64,000 nt of DNA from Actinomadura flavalba DSM 45200 (lineage in GTDB: Bacteria > Actinomycetota > Actinomycetes > Streptosporangiales > Streptosporangiaceae). Within the stretch, counting starts at the first letter, position 1; each line of letters opens with the position of its first letter. Shown here piece after piece: positions 36,290 to 46,118 of this stretch. Below the pieces are notes generated by a model. The model was not told the DNA's origin, made no database searches, and saw only the letters and a program-made list of their open reading frames with translations. The DNA is taken from the NCBI RefSeq assembly GCF_000374305.1, contig NZ_KB894096.1, positions 1 to 64,000 on the forward strand. Reading direction: 5' to 3'. Both the position numbers and the translations under genes were made by a program.

Positions 36290-37468
36290 TCACACGAAGG
36301 CGCCCTGCCCGGTGACGGCGCGCCCGACGATCAGCGTGTTGATCTCGCGGGTGCCCTCGTAGGAGTACAGCGCCTCGGCGTCGGCGACGAACCGGCCGAT
36401 GTCGTAGTCGAGCACGATGCCGTTGCCCGCCATCAGCTCGCGGCCCCAGCCGACCGTCTCGCGCATCCGGCTGGTGCACCACGCCTTGGCCAGCGCCGAG
36501 TGCTCGTCGCGGTAGAGGCCGCAGTCCTGCACCTGGGCGAGCCGCACGACCATGCCGAGCGAGGCGGTGGTGTTGCCGAGCATCTTGACCAGCAGGTCCT
36601 GGACGAGCTGGAACTTGGCGATGGGGCGGCCGAACTGCTCGCGCTCGACCGAGTACTGCCGGGCGATCTCGTAGGCGGCGAGCATGACGCCGACGGCCTG
36701 CCAGGCGACGCCGCTGCGGGTGGCGCGCAGGATGCGGGCGGTGTCGCGGAAGCCGGACGCGTTCTCCAGCCGGTTCGCCTCGGGGACGCGGCAGTCCTCG
36801 AAGGTCAGGTCGGCGTTCTGCACGGTCCGCAGCGCGATCTTGTTCTCGATGCGGGTGGCGGTGTAGCCGGGGGTGTCCTTCTCGACGACGAAGCCGAGGA
36901 CGCTGTCGTCCTCCTCGCTGCGCGCCCACACGACGGTGAGGTCGGCGAAGGTGGCGTTGCCGATCCAGCGCTTGGCGCCGTTGAGGACCCAGTGGTCGCC
37001 GTCGCGGCGGGCGGTGGTCTGGAGGCCGAGCGCGACGTCGGAGCCGCCGTGCGGCTCGGTCAGCGCGAACGCCCCGATCTGCTCCATCCGTCCCATCGCG
37101 GGCAGCCAGCGGCGGCGCTGCTCGGCCGATCCGCAGGCGCCGATGCTGCCCATGGCCAGGCCGGTGTGCACGCCGAAGAACGTCGACATGGAGGGGTCGA
37201 CGCGGGCCATCTCCAAGGCCAGGAAGCCGGTCAGCATGCTGCTCGGCGTCTCGCCGGGGCACTCGTCGTAGCCGAGCCCGGCGACGTTCAGCTCACCGAA
37301 CTTGGGGATGAGGTCGTGGGGGAACTCGGCGCGGGCCCAGCAGTCGTTCGCGATCGGCGCGACCTCGGCGGCGAGGAAGTCGCGGACGCGGCCCAGGATC
37401 TCCTGCTCGGGGGCGTCGAGGAGGTCCTGCATCTGGTAGAGGTCGCCGGGCAGCGGATCAAGAGTCAT
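36290..37468 (-). CDS. Acyl-CoA dehydrogenase, glutaryl-CoA dehydrogenase-like
   Basis: A 392-residue flavoenzyme. It carries AFALTEPHGGSDVA, HWVLNGAKRWIGNATFAD and the catalytic base E371 in LYSYEGTREINTLIVGRAV, the arrangement of glutaryl-CoA dehydrogenases and related decarboxylating or non-decarboxylating enzymes. The ATG at 37468 is preceded by AAAGGGGAG. It is divergent from the methylmalonyl-CoA mutase operon across 125 bases, so both may answer to the same acyl-CoA supply. Confidence 0.9.
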   Translation of the reverse strand: MTLDPLPGDLYQMQDLLDAPEQEILGRVRDFLAAEVAPIANDCWARAEFPHDLIPKFGELNVAGLGYDECPGETPSSMLTGFLALEMARVDPSMSTFFGVHTGLAMGSIGACGSAEQRRRWLPAMGRMEQIGAFALTEPHGGSDVALGLQTTARRDGDHWVLNGAKRWIGNATFADLTVVWARSEEDDSVLGFVVEKDTPGYTATRIENKIALRTVQNADLTFEDCRVPEANRLENASGFRDTARILRATRSGVAWQAVGVMLAAYEIARQYSVEREQFGRPIAKFQLVQDLLVKMLGNTTASLGMVVRLAQVQDCGLYRDEHSALAKAWCTSRMRETVGWGRELMAGNGIVLDYDIGRFVADAEALYSYEGTREINTLIVGRAVTGQGAFV

Positions 37469-37580
37469 GCGCTCCCCTTTCCCGGCGGTTACCGCGTTAA
37501 CCAGGGGTTTCGCGATGTGTGCCCGATCACAATTCCCGGCCAGTGGTACCCCGCGCCCGGGTCGTGCGTACTCACTCGCT

Positions 37581-37593
37581 TACGATCCCTGCC
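37581..37593 (+). promoter_or_regulatory. -10 element of a probably leaderless mutA message
   Basis: TACGAT at 37581-37586 fits the actinobacterial -10 consensus TAnnnT and lies seven bases before the ATG of mutA, with no ribosome binding site between. That spacing would start transcription at the ATG itself. The -35 region is not clear. Confidence 0.4.
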
Positions 37594-39417
37594 ATGACGG
37601 TGCCGCCTGAAGAACTCGAACTGGCCGCCGCCTTCCCCCCGGCGTCCCGGGAGCGATGGCGGGAGATGGTGAAGGGGGTGCTGCGCAAGTCCGGCGCGGC
37701 CGATGACGACACCCCCCTCGGCGAGATCGAGGGCCTGCTCGCCCACGAGACCTACGACGGACCGTCCATCGCGGCCCTGTACACCGCCGACGACGCCGTC
37801 CCCGGGCGGCCCGGCCTCGCGCCCGCGCCGCGCCCGGTGCGGCCCGGCGGCGAGGGCGTGGCCGGATGGGACGTCCGGCAGCGGCACACCGACCCCGGCC
37901 CGGACGCCACGCGTGAGGCGATCCTGGCCGACCTGGAGAACGGCGTCACGTCCGTCTGGCTCACCGCCGGGCCCGAGGGCGTGCCGGTGGACGGCCTGGC
38001 CGCCGCGCTGCGCGGCGTCTACCTCGACCTGGCGCCCGTCGTGCTGGACGCGGGCGCCGCCACCGCCGAGGCCGCCGCGGCGTTCCTGACGCTCGTCACC
38101 GAGCAGGGCAAAGCGGACACCGCGCTCGGCAACCTCGGCGCCGACCCGCTCGGGCTGGCCGCCCGCACCGGCACCGCCGTCCCGCTCGACGGCGCCGCCG
38201 CGCTCGCCGTCCGCTGCGCCCGCGCGTTCCCCGGCCTGCGCGCGATCACCGTGGACGGCACCGTCCACCACGACGCGGGCGGCTCCGACGCCGACGAGCT
38301 GGCCGCCGTCCTCGCCGCCGCCGTCGCCTACCTGCGCGCCCTCACCGGCGCCGGGCTGAGCGTGGACGAGGCGTTCGGGCAGCTCGACGTCCGGCTCGCC
38401 GTCACCGCCGACCAGTTCGCCTCCATCGCCAAGCTGCGCGCGGCCCGGCGCCTGTGGGCCCGCGTCGCGCAGGTCTGCGGCGCCGCCGACGGCACCGCCG
38501 CGCGGCTGCACGCCGTCACCTCGGCCGCGATGATGACGCGCCGCGACCCGTGGGTGAACATGCTCCGCACCACCGTCGCCGCGTTCGCCGCCGGGACCGG
38601 CGGCGCCGACGCCGTCACCGTCACCCCGTTCGACGCCCGGCTCGGCCTGCCCGACGCCTTCTCCCGCCGCATCGCGCGCAACACCCAGACGCTGCTGCTG
38701 GAGGAGTCCAGCCTGGCCCGCGTCATGGACCCGGCCGGCGGCTCCTGGTACGTCGAGTCGCTCACCGACGCCCTCGCCCACGCCGCCTGGGACCGCTTCA
38801 CCGCGATCGAGCGCGCGGGCGGCCTGCCCGCCGCGCTGGAGTCCGGGCTGATCGCCGGATGGCACGCGGAGGTGTGGGAGCGGCGCCGCCGCGACCTGGC
38901 CACCCGCCGCGCGCCCCTCACCGGCGTCAGCGAGTTCCCCCACCTGACCGAGACCCTTCCGGAACGTTCCCCGGCGCCCGCGCGGGCGGGCGGCGGGCTT
39001 CCCGTCGTCCGGTACGCGCAGGACTACGAGGACCTGCGCGACCGCGCCGACGCGCACGCCGCCGCCACCGGCGCCCGGCCCCGCGTCTACCTGGCGACGC
39101 TCGGCCCCGTCGCCGTGCACACCGCCCGCGCGAGCTTCGCCGCGAACCTGTTCCAGGCGGGCGGCGTCGAGACCGTCACCGGGCCGCCGGAGGACTTCGC
39201 CGCCGCCGGGACGCCGGTCGCGTGCCTGTGCTCGTCCGACCGCGTCTACGGCGAGGAGGCCGCGGCCGCCGCGCGGACGCTGCGGGACGCGGGCGCCGCC
39301 CGGATCTGGCTCGCGGGCAAGGGGGAGTACCCCGGCGTCGACGACGCGCTCTTCGCCGGATGCGACGCCGTCGCGATCCTTGAGACGACCCACGGCGACC
39401 TGGGAGTGAACCGATGA
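37594..39417 (+). CDS. mutA: Methylmalonyl-CoA mutase small (beta) subunit
   Basis: A 607-residue paralogue of the catalytic mutase subunit. It has the substrate-barrel half and a cobalamin-fold C-terminal half, but the B12-ligand motif DxHxxG is replaced ([13 protein letters not shown]), as normal for MutA. Together with MutB it forms the heterodimer that interconverts methylmalonyl-CoA and succinyl-CoA. The ATG at 37594 was chosen; it overlaps nothing and fits a leaderless start. Its stop codon overlaps the mutB start. Confidence 0.93.
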   Translation: MTVPPEELELAAAFPPASRERWREMVKGVLRKSGAADDDTPLGEIEGLLAHETYDGPSIAALYTADDAVPGRPGLAPAPRPVRPGGEGVAGWDVRQRHTDPGPDATREAILADLENGVTSVWLTAGPEGVPVDGLAAALRGVYLDLAPVVLDAGAATAEAAAAFLTLVTEQGKADTALGNLGADPLGLAARTGTAVPLDGAAALAVRCARAFPGLRAITVDGTVHHDAGGSDADELAAVLAAAVAYLRALTGAGLSVDEAFGQLDVRLAVTADQFASIAKLRAARRLWARVAQVCGAADGTAARLHAVTSAAMMTRRDPWVNMLRTTVAAFAAGTGGADAVTVTPFDARLGLPDAFSRRIARNTQTLLLEESSLARVMDPAGGSWYVESLTDALAHAAWDRFTAIERAGGLPAALESGLIAGWHAEVWERRRRDLATRRAPLTGVSEFPHLTETLPERSPAPARAGGGLPVVRYAQDYEDLRDRADAHAAATGARPRVYLATLGPVAVHTARASFAANLFQAGGVETVTGPPEDFAAAGTPVACLCSSDRVYGEEAAAAARTLRDAGAARIWLAGKGEYPGVDDALFAGCDAVAILETTHGDLGVNR

Positions 39418-41600
39418 TCCCCGACTTCTCCGGGCTCGCCCTCGGCCCCGCCGAACCCGAGGCCGACGCCGTCAAGCGCTGGCGGGCGGGCCTCGCCGAC
39501 GACGACGCGCCGACGTGGGCCACCCCCGAGGGCATCGACGTCCGGCCCCTCTACACCGCCGACGACCTCACCGGCCTGGACTTCCTCGGCACCTACCCGG
39601 GCATCGCGCCCTACCTGCGCGGCCCCTACCCGGCCATGTACACCACGCAGCCGTGGACGATCCGCCAGTACGCCGGGTTCTCCACCGCGCAGGAGTCCAA
39701 CGCGTTCTACCGCCGCAACCTGGCCGCCGGGCAGAAGGGCTTGTCGGTCGCGTTCGACCTGGCCACCCACCGCGGCTACGACTCCGACCACCCGCGCGTC
39801 GCGGGCGACGTCGGCATGGCGGGCGTCGCGATCGACTCCATCCTGGACATGCGTCAGCTCTTCGACGGCATCCCGCTGGACAAGATGTCGGTGTCGATGA
39901 CGATGAACGGCGCCGTGCTGCCCGTCCTCGCCCTCTACATCGCCGCCGCCGAGGAACAGGGCGTCGCGCCGGAAAAGCTCGCCGGGACCATTCAGAACGA
40001 CATCCTCAAAGAGTTCATGGTCCGCAACACCTACATCTATCCGCCCGCGCCCTCGATGCGGATCATCTCCGACATCTTCGCGTTCACCTCGCAGCGGATG
40101 CCGAAGTACAACTCCATCTCCATCTCCGGCTACCACATCCAGGAGGCCGGGGCCACGGCCGACCTGGAACTGGCCTACACCCTCGCCGACGGCGTCGAGT
40201 ACATCCGCGCGGGCCGCGAGGCCGGGCTCGACATCGACGCGTTCGCGCCCCGGCTCTCGTTCTTCTGGGCCATCGGGATGAACTTCTTCATGGAGGTCGC
40301 CAAACTGCGCGCCGCGCGGCTGCTGTGGGCCAAACTCGTCCAGCGGTTCGAGCCGCGGAACGCCAAGTCGCTGTCGCTGCGGACGCACTGCCAGACGTCC
40401 GGCTGGTCGCTCACCGCGCAGGACGTGTTCAACAACGTCGCCCGCACCTGCGTCGAGGCCATGGCCGCCACCCAGGGCCACACCCAGTCGCTGCACACCA
40501 ACGCGCTCGACGAGGCCCTCGCGCTGCCCACCGACTTCTCCGCCCGCATCGCCCGCAACACCCAGCTCCTGCTCCAGCAGGAGTCCGGCACGACCCGCAC
40601 CGTCGACCCGTGGGGCGGCAGCGCCTACGTCGAACGCCTCACCCACGACCTCGCCCGCCGCGCCTGGGGCCACATCACCGAGGTCGAGGAGGCGGGCGGC
40701 ATGGCCCGCGCCATCGACGAGGGCCTGCCCAAGCTGCGCATCGAGGAGGCCGCCGCGCGCACCCAGGCGCGCATCGACTCCGGCCGCCAGCCCGTCATCG
40801 GCGTCAACAAGTACCGGCCCGACGCCGACGAGAGCATCGACGTCCTCAAGGTCGACAACGCCTCGGTCCGCGCCCAGCAGATCGCCAAGCTGGAGCGGCT
40901 GCGCGCCGAACGCGACGGCGACGCCGTCGCGTCCGCGCTGGACGCGCTCACCGAGGCCGCCGGGGGACGCGACCACAACCTGCTCGAGCTCGCCATCGAC
41001 GCCGCCCGCGCCAAGGCCACCGTCGGCGAGATCTCCGACGCGCTCGAACGCGCCTACGGGCGGCACGCCGCGCAGATCCGTACCATCTCCGGCGTGTACC
41101 GGGAGGAGGCGGGCGAGGTGTCGTCCATCGAACGGGCCCGCGCGGCCACCGACGCGTTCGCCGCCGCCGAGGGCCGCCGCCCCCGCATCCTCGTCGCCAA
41201 GATGGGACAGGACGGGCACGACCGGGGCCAGAAGGTCATCGCGACCGGCTTCGCCGACCTCGGCTTCGACGTCGACGTCGGCCCGCTGTTCCAGACGCCC
41301 GGCGAGGTCGCCCGGCAGGCCGTCGAGGCCGACGTGCACGTCGTCGGCGTCAACTCGCTCGCCGCCGGGCACCTCACGCTCGTGCCCGCGCTGCGCGCCG
41401 AGCTGGCCGAGCTGGGCCGGGAGGACATCGTCATCGTCGTCGGCGGCGTCATCCCGCCGCAGGACTTCGACGAGCTGCGCGCCGCCGGAGCCGCCGCGAT
41501 CTTCCCGCCGGGCACCGTGCTCGCGGACGCGGCCGTCGACCTGCTCGACGACCTCGGTCGGCGGCTTGGGCACGAGGCCACGGGGGACGCGGACGCGTGA
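39414..41600 (+). CDS. mutB: Methylmalonyl-CoA mutase large (alpha) subunit
   Basis: A 728-residue adenosylcobalamin enzyme. The barrel contains [20 protein letters not shown] and the active-site block [11 protein letters not shown], and the C-terminal B12 domain has the cobalt-ligand motif D600-G-H602-D-R-G605. It rearranges (R)-methylmalonyl-CoA to succinyl-CoA, the last step in propionate, valine and odd-chain acid breakdown, or runs in reverse to supply polyketide extender units. The ATG overlaps the TGA of mutA. Confidence 0.97.
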   Translation: MIPDFSGLALGPAEPEADAVKRWRAGLADDDAPTWATPEGIDVRPLYTADDLTGLDFLGTYPGIAPYLRGPYPAMYTTQPWTIRQYAGFSTAQESNAFYRRNLAAGQKGLSVAFDLATHRGYDSDHPRVAGDVGMAGVAIDSILDMRQLFDGIPLDKMSVSMTMNGAVLPVLALYIAAAEEQGVAPEKLAGTIQNDILKEFMVRNTYIYPPAPSMRIISDIFAFTSQRMPKYNSISISGYHIQEAGATADLELAYTLADGVEYIRAGREAGLDIDAFAPRLSFFWAIGMNFFMEVAKLRAARLLWAKLVQRFEPRNAKSLSLRTHCQTSGWSLTAQDVFNNVARTCVEAMAATQGHTQSLHTNALDEALALPTDFSARIARNTQLLLQQESGTTRTVDPWGGSAYVERLTHDLARRAWGHITEVEEAGGMARAIDEGLPKLRIEEAAARTQARIDSGRQPVIGVNKYRPDADESIDVLKVDNASVRAQQIAKLERLRAERDGDAVASALDALTEAAGGRDHNLLELAIDAARAKATVGEISDALERAYGRHAAQIRTISGVYREEAGEVSSIERARAATDAFAAAEGRRPRILVAKMGQDGHDRGQKVIATGFADLGFDVDVGPLFQTPGEVARQAVEADVHVVGVNSLAAGHLTLVPALRAELAELGREDIVIVVGGVIPPQDFDELRAAGAAAIFPPGTVLADAAVDLLDDLGRRLGHEATGDADA

Positions 41601-42568
41601 AGGCCGCCGCCGACTACGTCGCCGGAGTCCGGGACGGTTCGCGGGCGTGGATCGCGCGGGCGATCACGCTCGTGGAGTCGTCGCGGGCCGACCACCGGGC
41701 GCTCGCCCAGGAGATGCTCGTCGCGCTGACCCCGCACGCGGGCGGCGCCGTGCGCGTCGGGATCACCGGCGTCCCCGGCGTCGGGAAGTCGACGTTCATC
41801 GACGCGCTCGGCACCGACCTGACCGGCGCCGGGCACCGCGTCGCGGTGCTCGCCGTCGACCCGTCGTCCACCCGCACCGGCGGCAGCATCCTCGGGGACA
41901 AGACGCGGATGCAGCGGCTCTCCATGGACCCCGCCGCGTTCATCCGGCCGTCACCGACCGCCGGGACGCTCGGCGGCGTCGCCCGCGCGACGCGCGAGGC
42001 GATGGTCGTCATGGAGGCCGCCGGGTACGACGTCGTGCTCGTGGAGACCGTCGGCGTCGGGCAGTCCGAGACCGCCGTGTCGGAGATGGTGGACACCTTC
42101 CTGTTCCTGACCCTGGCGCGGACCGGCGACCAGCTCCAGGGCATCAAGAAGGGCGTCCTCGAACTCGCGGACGTCATCGCCGTCAACAAGGCCGACGGGC
42201 CGCACGCGCTGGACGCCCGCAAGGCCGCGCGGGAACTCGCCGGGGCGCTGCGGATGCTGCGCAGCGAGGAACGCGGCGACATCCCCGTGCTCACGTGTTC
42301 CGCGCGGGAGAACACCGGGCTCGACACCGTGTGGGAACACCTCGTCGCGCACCGGGAGCGGCTGCGCGCGTCCGGCGAACTGGACGCGCGGCGGCGGCGC
42401 CAGCTCGTCGGATGGACGTGGGCGATGGTGCGCGACCGGCTGCTGTCGGAGCTGCACGACGCACCGGCGGTGCGGGCCGTCGTCCCGGAGCTGGAGGCGG
42501 AGGTCGCCGCCGGGACGCTCACGCCCGCCCTTGCCGCCGAACGCATCCTGGCGGCCTTCACCCGCTGA
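41597..42568 (+). CDS. meaB: MeaB G-protein chaperone of methylmalonyl-CoA mutase
   Basis: A 323-residue G3E-family GTPase. The P-loop GVPGVGKST is at residues 58-66, followed by [30 protein letters not shown] and the base-specificity motif NKADG. MeaB protects the mutase and gates cofactor loading. The GTG at 41597 overlaps the mutB stop codon (GTGA), so the three genes form one coupled operon. Confidence 0.95.
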   Translation: MKAAADYVAGVRDGSRAWIARAITLVESSRADHRALAQEMLVALTPHAGGAVRVGITGVPGVGKSTFIDALGTDLTGAGHRVAVLAVDPSSTRTGGSILGDKTRMQRLSMDPAAFIRPSPTAGTLGGVARATREAMVVMEAAGYDVVLVETVGVGQSETAVSEMVDTFLFLTLARTGDQLQGIKKGVLELADVIAVNKADGPHALDARKAARELAGALRMLRSEERGDIPVLTCSARENTGLDTVWEHLVAHRERLRASGELDARRRRQLVGWTWAMVRDRLLSELHDAPAVRAVVPELEAEVAAGTLTPALAAERILAAFTR

Positions 42569-42596
42569 GCGCCGGTCGTCCTGTACAAAAGGTTGC

Positions 42597-43553
42597 ATGG
42601 ACGTCACCGAGCTCGTCGATCCCACGGACGCGCAGATCCGCCAGTGGCACGACGTGCTGACGGCCGATCCGTCCGCGGCCGAGGTGCCCTCGGTGGAGCA
42701 CACCTTCGCCCTCCTGCTCGGCGCGAACGCGCGGCAGCGGCTGTGGGCCGCGCCGGACGCCGGCGGGTTCGCGGGCGTCGCGGCGCTGCGGCTGCCGGGG
42801 GAGCCCGGCGCCGACCGGCCCGGGGAGATCGACGTCCAGGTGCGGCCCGCGCACCGGCGCCGGGGGCTGGCGCGGCGGTTGCTCACGGCCGCCGCGCGCG
42901 GGCTGCGCGAGGACGGGCGCAGCAGCGTGATCGCGCAGGTGTCGGCCGGTACGGCGGCCGTCCCGTTCCTGGAGTCGCACGGTTTCACGTGCGTGCTGAC
43001 CGTGCGGGAGCTGCGGCTGCGGCTCGCGGACCTGCCGCCCGGGCACGTCGCGTCCCTGCTGGCCGCGCCGCCCGCCGGGTACACGCTCGCGCGCTGGCGC
43101 GGCGTCGTGCCCGACGAGCACGCGGGCGCGCTGGCACGTGCGAAGGACGCGATGGCCGACCTCGTCGAGTACGAGGGCTCGCCGTGGGACGCGCACCGGG
43201 TTCGCGAGATGGGCGAGCTGGTCGCCAAGCGCGGCGACGACCTCTACACGGTCGCGGCGCTGCGCGACGGGGTGATCGCGGGCTTCACCGAGATGGTCGT
43301 CCCGTCGGCCGACCCGGCCCACGCCGCCCAGTACGACACCGCCGTCGTCCCGTCCCACCGGGGCCGCCGCCTCGGCCTTTGGATGAAGGCGGCCATGCTC
43401 GACTGGCTCACCGCCGAACGCCCCGAGATCGAAGAGATCGAGACCGACAATTCCGGCGACGACCCCCACATGCTCGCCGTCAACCACACCCTGGGCTTCC
43501 ACACCGAACACGAAACCCGCGAATACCAGGCGACCGTAACCGACCTCCCCTGA
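42597..43553 (+). CDS. GNAT acetyltransferase with two domains
   Basis: A 318-residue protein of two GNAT repeats. The first has an acetyl-CoA site in VRPAHRRRGLARRLL, the second in VPSHRGRRLGLWMKAAML followed by the closing NHTLGFH. The ATG at 42597 is preceded by AAAAGG and lies 28 bases after meaB, so it may be read from the same transcript although no functional link is evident. The acceptor substrate is unknown. Confidence 0.85.
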   Translation: MDVTELVDPTDAQIRQWHDVLTADPSAAEVPSVEHTFALLLGANARQRLWAAPDAGGFAGVAALRLPGEPGADRPGEIDVQVRPAHRRRGLARRLLTAAARGLREDGRSSVIAQVSAGTAAVPFLESHGFTCVLTVRELRLRLADLPPGHVASLLAAPPAGYTLARWRGVVPDEHAGALARAKDAMADLVEYEGSPWDAHRVREMGELVAKRGDDLYTVAALRDGVIAGFTEMVVPSADPAHAAQYDTAVVPSHRGRRLGLWMKAAMLDWLTAERPEIEEIETDNSGDDPHMLAVNHTLGFHTEHETREYQATVTDLP

Positions 43554-43845
43554 CGAGCCGCGCAGCGTACGGTCACCACGCCAGGCCGGGTCGGCTGAGA
43601 CGGACGCAGAACGGTACATATATCTGCTCTTTGCGAGCAAATCCGACTTTGTGCTTCATGTGTCCGGCAGGTCGAAGTCGGGGCACGGCCATTTTTTGAG
43701 ACGACGAGCCATGTTTAGGCTGTGAGACGGGATAGTGTCGGCAGATGCCGATCCCCGCGTGTCGTTTGCGGTGGGCCGGAAGACCCCGAAAGGCCGGTGC
43801 GACGTCTGTCGCCTCGGCCGTTAACTGACGAGAGGATGTGCCGAT
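43554..43845. other. Leader region with inverted repeats before a small gene
   Basis: About 290 bases without a larger gene. It contains TTTGCGAGCAAA (43630-43641, perfect 5-base arms) and the pair CCGACTT/AAGTCGG (43643-43649 and 43675-43681). GC content is lower than in the neighbours. A promoter for the small gene at 43846 is expected here, but no clean pair of elements could be fixed. Confidence 0.35.
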
Positions 43846-43947
43846 ATGCATGACTATCGGGGTGGTTGGGCGGTCGCGGCGACCGCTACCGCCGCGCTCG
43901 TAAGCGCGTGGGCGGCGCTCGTGCAGGTGTTGCAGCACCTCATCTGA
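43846..43947 (+). CDS. Small hydrophobic peptide, 33 residues
   Basis: An ATG-TGA frame of 33 codons. After a polar start MHDYRGG the peptide is one hydrophobic segment (WAVAATATAALVSAWAALVQ) long enough to cross a membrane. Third codon positions are mostly G or C, AGAGGA lies nine bases upstream, and a strong terminator follows 31 bases after the stop codon. These four facts support a real small gene. Its function is unknown; small membrane peptides often modulate larger membrane proteins or act in toxin-like systems. Confidence 0.5.
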   Translation: MHDYRGGWAVAATATAALVSAWAALVQVLQHLI

Positions 43948-43978
43948 GCTGAACGGCCGCCACGACCGTGGTGATGTG

Positions 43979-44013
43979 AGGGCGTTCCGGGCGAACCCGG
44001 AGCGCCCTCCTTG
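43979..44013 (+). terminator. Rho-independent terminator after the small peptide gene
   Basis: AGGGCGTTCCGGG and CCCGGAGCGCCCT pair along 13 bases with one mismatch around the tetraloop CGAA, followed by CCTTG. Confidence 0.75.
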
Positions 44014-44104
44014 CTGTCCGGCCGCTGGACGGCCGGGCGTCCCTCAAGCCTGGCTCGGTATCGTGGCGAGACCGGGCTCGGCGAACACGACTGAACACTA
44101 GCCG

Positions 44105-44120
44105 CGTTAGCGTGCTAACG
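44105..44120. promoter_or_regulatory. Palindromic operator candidate CGTTAGC-GT-GCTAACG
   Basis: Seven-base arms are a perfect inverted repeat separated by two bases, in an AT-rich stretch followed by TTTTGCAAACAAAAAAG. It lies about 170 bases before the ATG of the unknown gene at 44279 and could bind a TetR- or GntR-type dimer. Confidence 0.45.
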
Positions 44121-44230
44121 GTGGTGATTTTGCAAACAAAAAAGTCGCCACCTGGCCGGTTATATCAGGACATTCGTCGCGAGCTACGCGCTGCAAATGC
44201 GGACATGTGGCACTTGGGTGAATAGTTGTG

Positions 44231-44254
44231 TCGGCTTCGTCGCGCCGAAGCCGA
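44231..44254 (+). promoter_or_regulatory. Strong hairpin in the leader of the TTA-containing gene
   Basis: TCGGCTTCG and CGAAGCCGA form a perfect nine-base-pair stem with loop TCGCGC, ending 24 bases before the ATG at 44279. It could be an attenuator or protect the message; it also argues that translation does not begin at the upstream GTG at 44228. Confidence 0.45.
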
Positions 44255-44278
44255 TGCCCCGAGCGGCCGGGTCAAGGC

Positions 44279-45427
44279 ATGGGTGCCCAGTTATCCACAG
44301 AATTTCGTTCGGTCGTGCGTGGGTGGACACAGTGCGTGACGCTGGACTCGTCTTCGGCCGAGGGTCGGGCGGAGTCGGGGGAGGTTCTTGTGTTCGCGTC
44401 GTCTCAGGGCACCGGTTCGTTCGTGGAGAGCGGGTATCTCGTCGCGTCGGCGGTGGCGCCGCCGGAGGTCGCCGGGCGGCGGGGCGGGCTCGGCGGCGGG
44501 GCCGTCGCGGCCCTGGCCGGGCGGTTGCTCGGCACGCCGTCTCTCGTCGTCGAGGCACGGGAGGCGCCGCCCGACGTGCCGTGGCTCGGCCGTTCCTCGC
44601 TGCGTGACGTTCTCCGCGACGAGCACTACACGTTCGTCGGCGGCACATGCGGCTCGGAACGTCAGCCGGAGCACGCCCGGGCGGTGCGGCTGGTCGCACG
44701 CGTGCTCGCCCACCGCACCCACGGCCGCGTCGCAGACCTGGCCACCTGCCGCATCCTCACGCAGCCCACCCCACCGCCTGAATCCGGCACTCCCGGCACA
44801 CCCTCAACTGGAACCGGCGCATTCGGTCTGTCCCCGGCTGAGGTGGATGTGGTCGGGGTGTCTCCGACCGGCGCGGGTAGTGTTGCCGCCGCCGGGCGCG
44901 TGCTCGGTGCGGGCACAATCGGGACGCCTTCGGGCGGGAGCGCCTTCGGGGTGGTGCCGAGTGAGGAGGGGGTGTTCGTCGCGCGGGACGGGTGGACAGC
45001 CGTCTTCATCGACCGGGACGGTGACGGCCGCGTCCGCGCCGAGACGCGTGGACTGCACCGGTTCGGGCTGCCCGAACTGGTGACGCGTGCCGTGCCGTAC
45101 GGAAGCATGCTGACCGCCGCCAACCTGCTGCGGGGCCTCACCCACCGCCTTCTCACCGACCGTCTGGCGGGGCGTGCGATCCCGCGCCCGTCCGGCGACG
45201 GGCCGCAGCACCATCCCTTCGATCCCGACGACGTCCTCCGCTTCTGGGGCGCCCGCCCCCACCACCCGGGCGTCACGCTCGCTCTCCATCTCGTCCCCAC
45301 GCCCACCCCTTGCGCCCTCCCGGTCTGCCGGGCCCTCGAGGTGCTCCCGTCCTCGTCGCGCGGCGACACCACCTGGTGGGAAACCCGCGCAGCGCCGGTC
45401 ATCCAACCCATCGTGGGCCACCGCTAG
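44279..45427 (+). CDS. Unknown protein with an early TTA leucine codon
   Basis: A 382-residue protein that I do not recognise. The N-terminus is MGAQLSTEF, where leucine 5 is encoded by TTA, a codon that is very rare in high-GC actinomycetes and needs the bldA-type tRNA. The middle contains a low-complexity G/S/T/P region (about residues 150-215), and the C-terminal third has GLHRFGLPELVTRAVPYG and ANLLRGLTHRLL, reminiscent of DUF4261-like endings. Start choice is uncertain: a GTG at 44228 is also in frame but has a strong hairpin just after it. Neighbouring DNA is repeat-rich, and the gene may be accessory. Confidence 0.6.
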   Translation: MGAQLSTEFRSVVRGWTQCVTLDSSSAEGRAESGEVLVFASSQGTGSFVESGYLVASAVAPPEVAGRRGGLGGGAVAALAGRLLGTPSLVVEAREAPPDVPWLGRSSLRDVLRDEHYTFVGGTCGSERQPEHARAVRLVARVLAHRTHGRVADLATCRILTQPTPPPESGTPGTPSTGTGAFGLSPAEVDVVGVSPTGAGSVAAAGRVLGAGTIGTPSGGSAFGVVPSEEGVFVARDGWTAVFIDRDGDGRVRAETRGLHRFGLPELVTRAVPYGSMLTAANLLRGLTHRLLTDRLAGRAIPRPSGDGPQHHPFDPDDVLRFWGARPHHPGVTLALHLVPTPTPCALPVCRALEVLPSSSRGDTTWWETRAAPVIQPIVGHR

Positions 45428-45870
45428 GGCGAAGCCGAACTCCATCAAGAAGACCGAGGCCCCGACGAGTAGGCAACGCGCCAGCCGGACGGGGCGCGCC
45501 GACCGGGGAGAAATGCGAGGTGGCCAGGAAGGGGTGTGCGCCGGTCGGGTAGGGCCGCGCGCCAGCCGGGAGGGGACGCGCGCTGACCGAGAAGAGCCGC
45601 GCGGTGGCGAGGAAGGGGTGGGCTCTTGCCGGGTGGGCCGCGAGTCGGCCAAGAAGTGGCGGGCGCTGGGGAGGGAGGCGCGCTGGAAGGCGGGCGCTGG
45701 TCAATTAGGCCGTGCACTGCTCAGGAAGGGCCGTGCACTGCTCAGGAAGGGGCGGGCGCTGGTCAGGAGGGGCGGGCGTTGGTCCGGGATGGCGCGCGCC
45801 GGTCGGAGAGGGGCGGGCGCTTGTCGGGGAGAACGAGCGGGTGTCGGTGAAGTGCGGCGTGTGCGGGTTG
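45428..45870. repeat. Degenerate tandem repeat of about 21 bp
   Basis: Roughly nineteen imperfect units follow one another, with a core like GCGCTGGTCAGGAAGGGG. The clearest are near 45700-45790, where two units are almost identical (GTGCACTGCTCAGGAAGGG twice). A 21-base period equals seven codons, so open frames on both strands show heptad-like text, but stop codons and lack of starts argue against coding. The tract begins directly after the stop of the unknown gene. Confidence 0.7.
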
Positions 45871-46101
45871 GGTGGCGGCGGGGGTTAGGGATGGGTGTTG
45901 GGAGGGGGTGCGGGTGGGGTGGGTGGAGGGCGGAGGGAGGGGAATCGGGGATTGACATTGTGGAAGCGCTGGGGAAAAAGCTTTGCCCGGGGGGCTTTGT
46001 GTGGGCACTCTAAAGGTGGTCCCGGGGAAGCCGGGGCCGGAGAATGTCCTTGGCATTTCCCCTGTGGTGGGGCGGCGGAGCGTCGCATCGGTACCGCGTG
46101 G
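45871..46101. other. G-rich intergenic DNA upstream of the HNH gene
   Basis: From 45885 to 45955 the plus strand is a run of G tracts (GGGAGGGGGTGCGGGTGGGG and similar) able to form G-quadruplexes. A TTGACATTGTGG word at 45952 could be a -35 element. No gene is supported in this stretch. Confidence 0.45.
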
Positions 46102-46118
46102 CCGGGTTCGAGTCCCGG
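46102..46118 (+). other. tRNA T-arm-like sequence
   Basis: CCGGGTTCGAGTCCCGG is a perfect tRNA T-arm (five-base-pair stem and TTCGAGT loop). Flanks TCCCCTG (46058-46064) and TGGGGGA (46119-46125) could pair as an acceptor stem with two G-T wobbles, but no proper D or anticodon arm fits between, and there is no CCA. It is best read as a tRNA relic. Confidence 0.35.

Noticed and set aside
44291..44299. Replication origin signalled by a DnaA box
   Set aside because: A single TTATCCACA inside a reading frame without further boxes or dnaA/dnaN nearby is not an origin.
45174..46013. Plus-strand open frame through the 21-bp repeats
   Set aside because: It begins inside another gene in the wrong frame and consists of repeat text.
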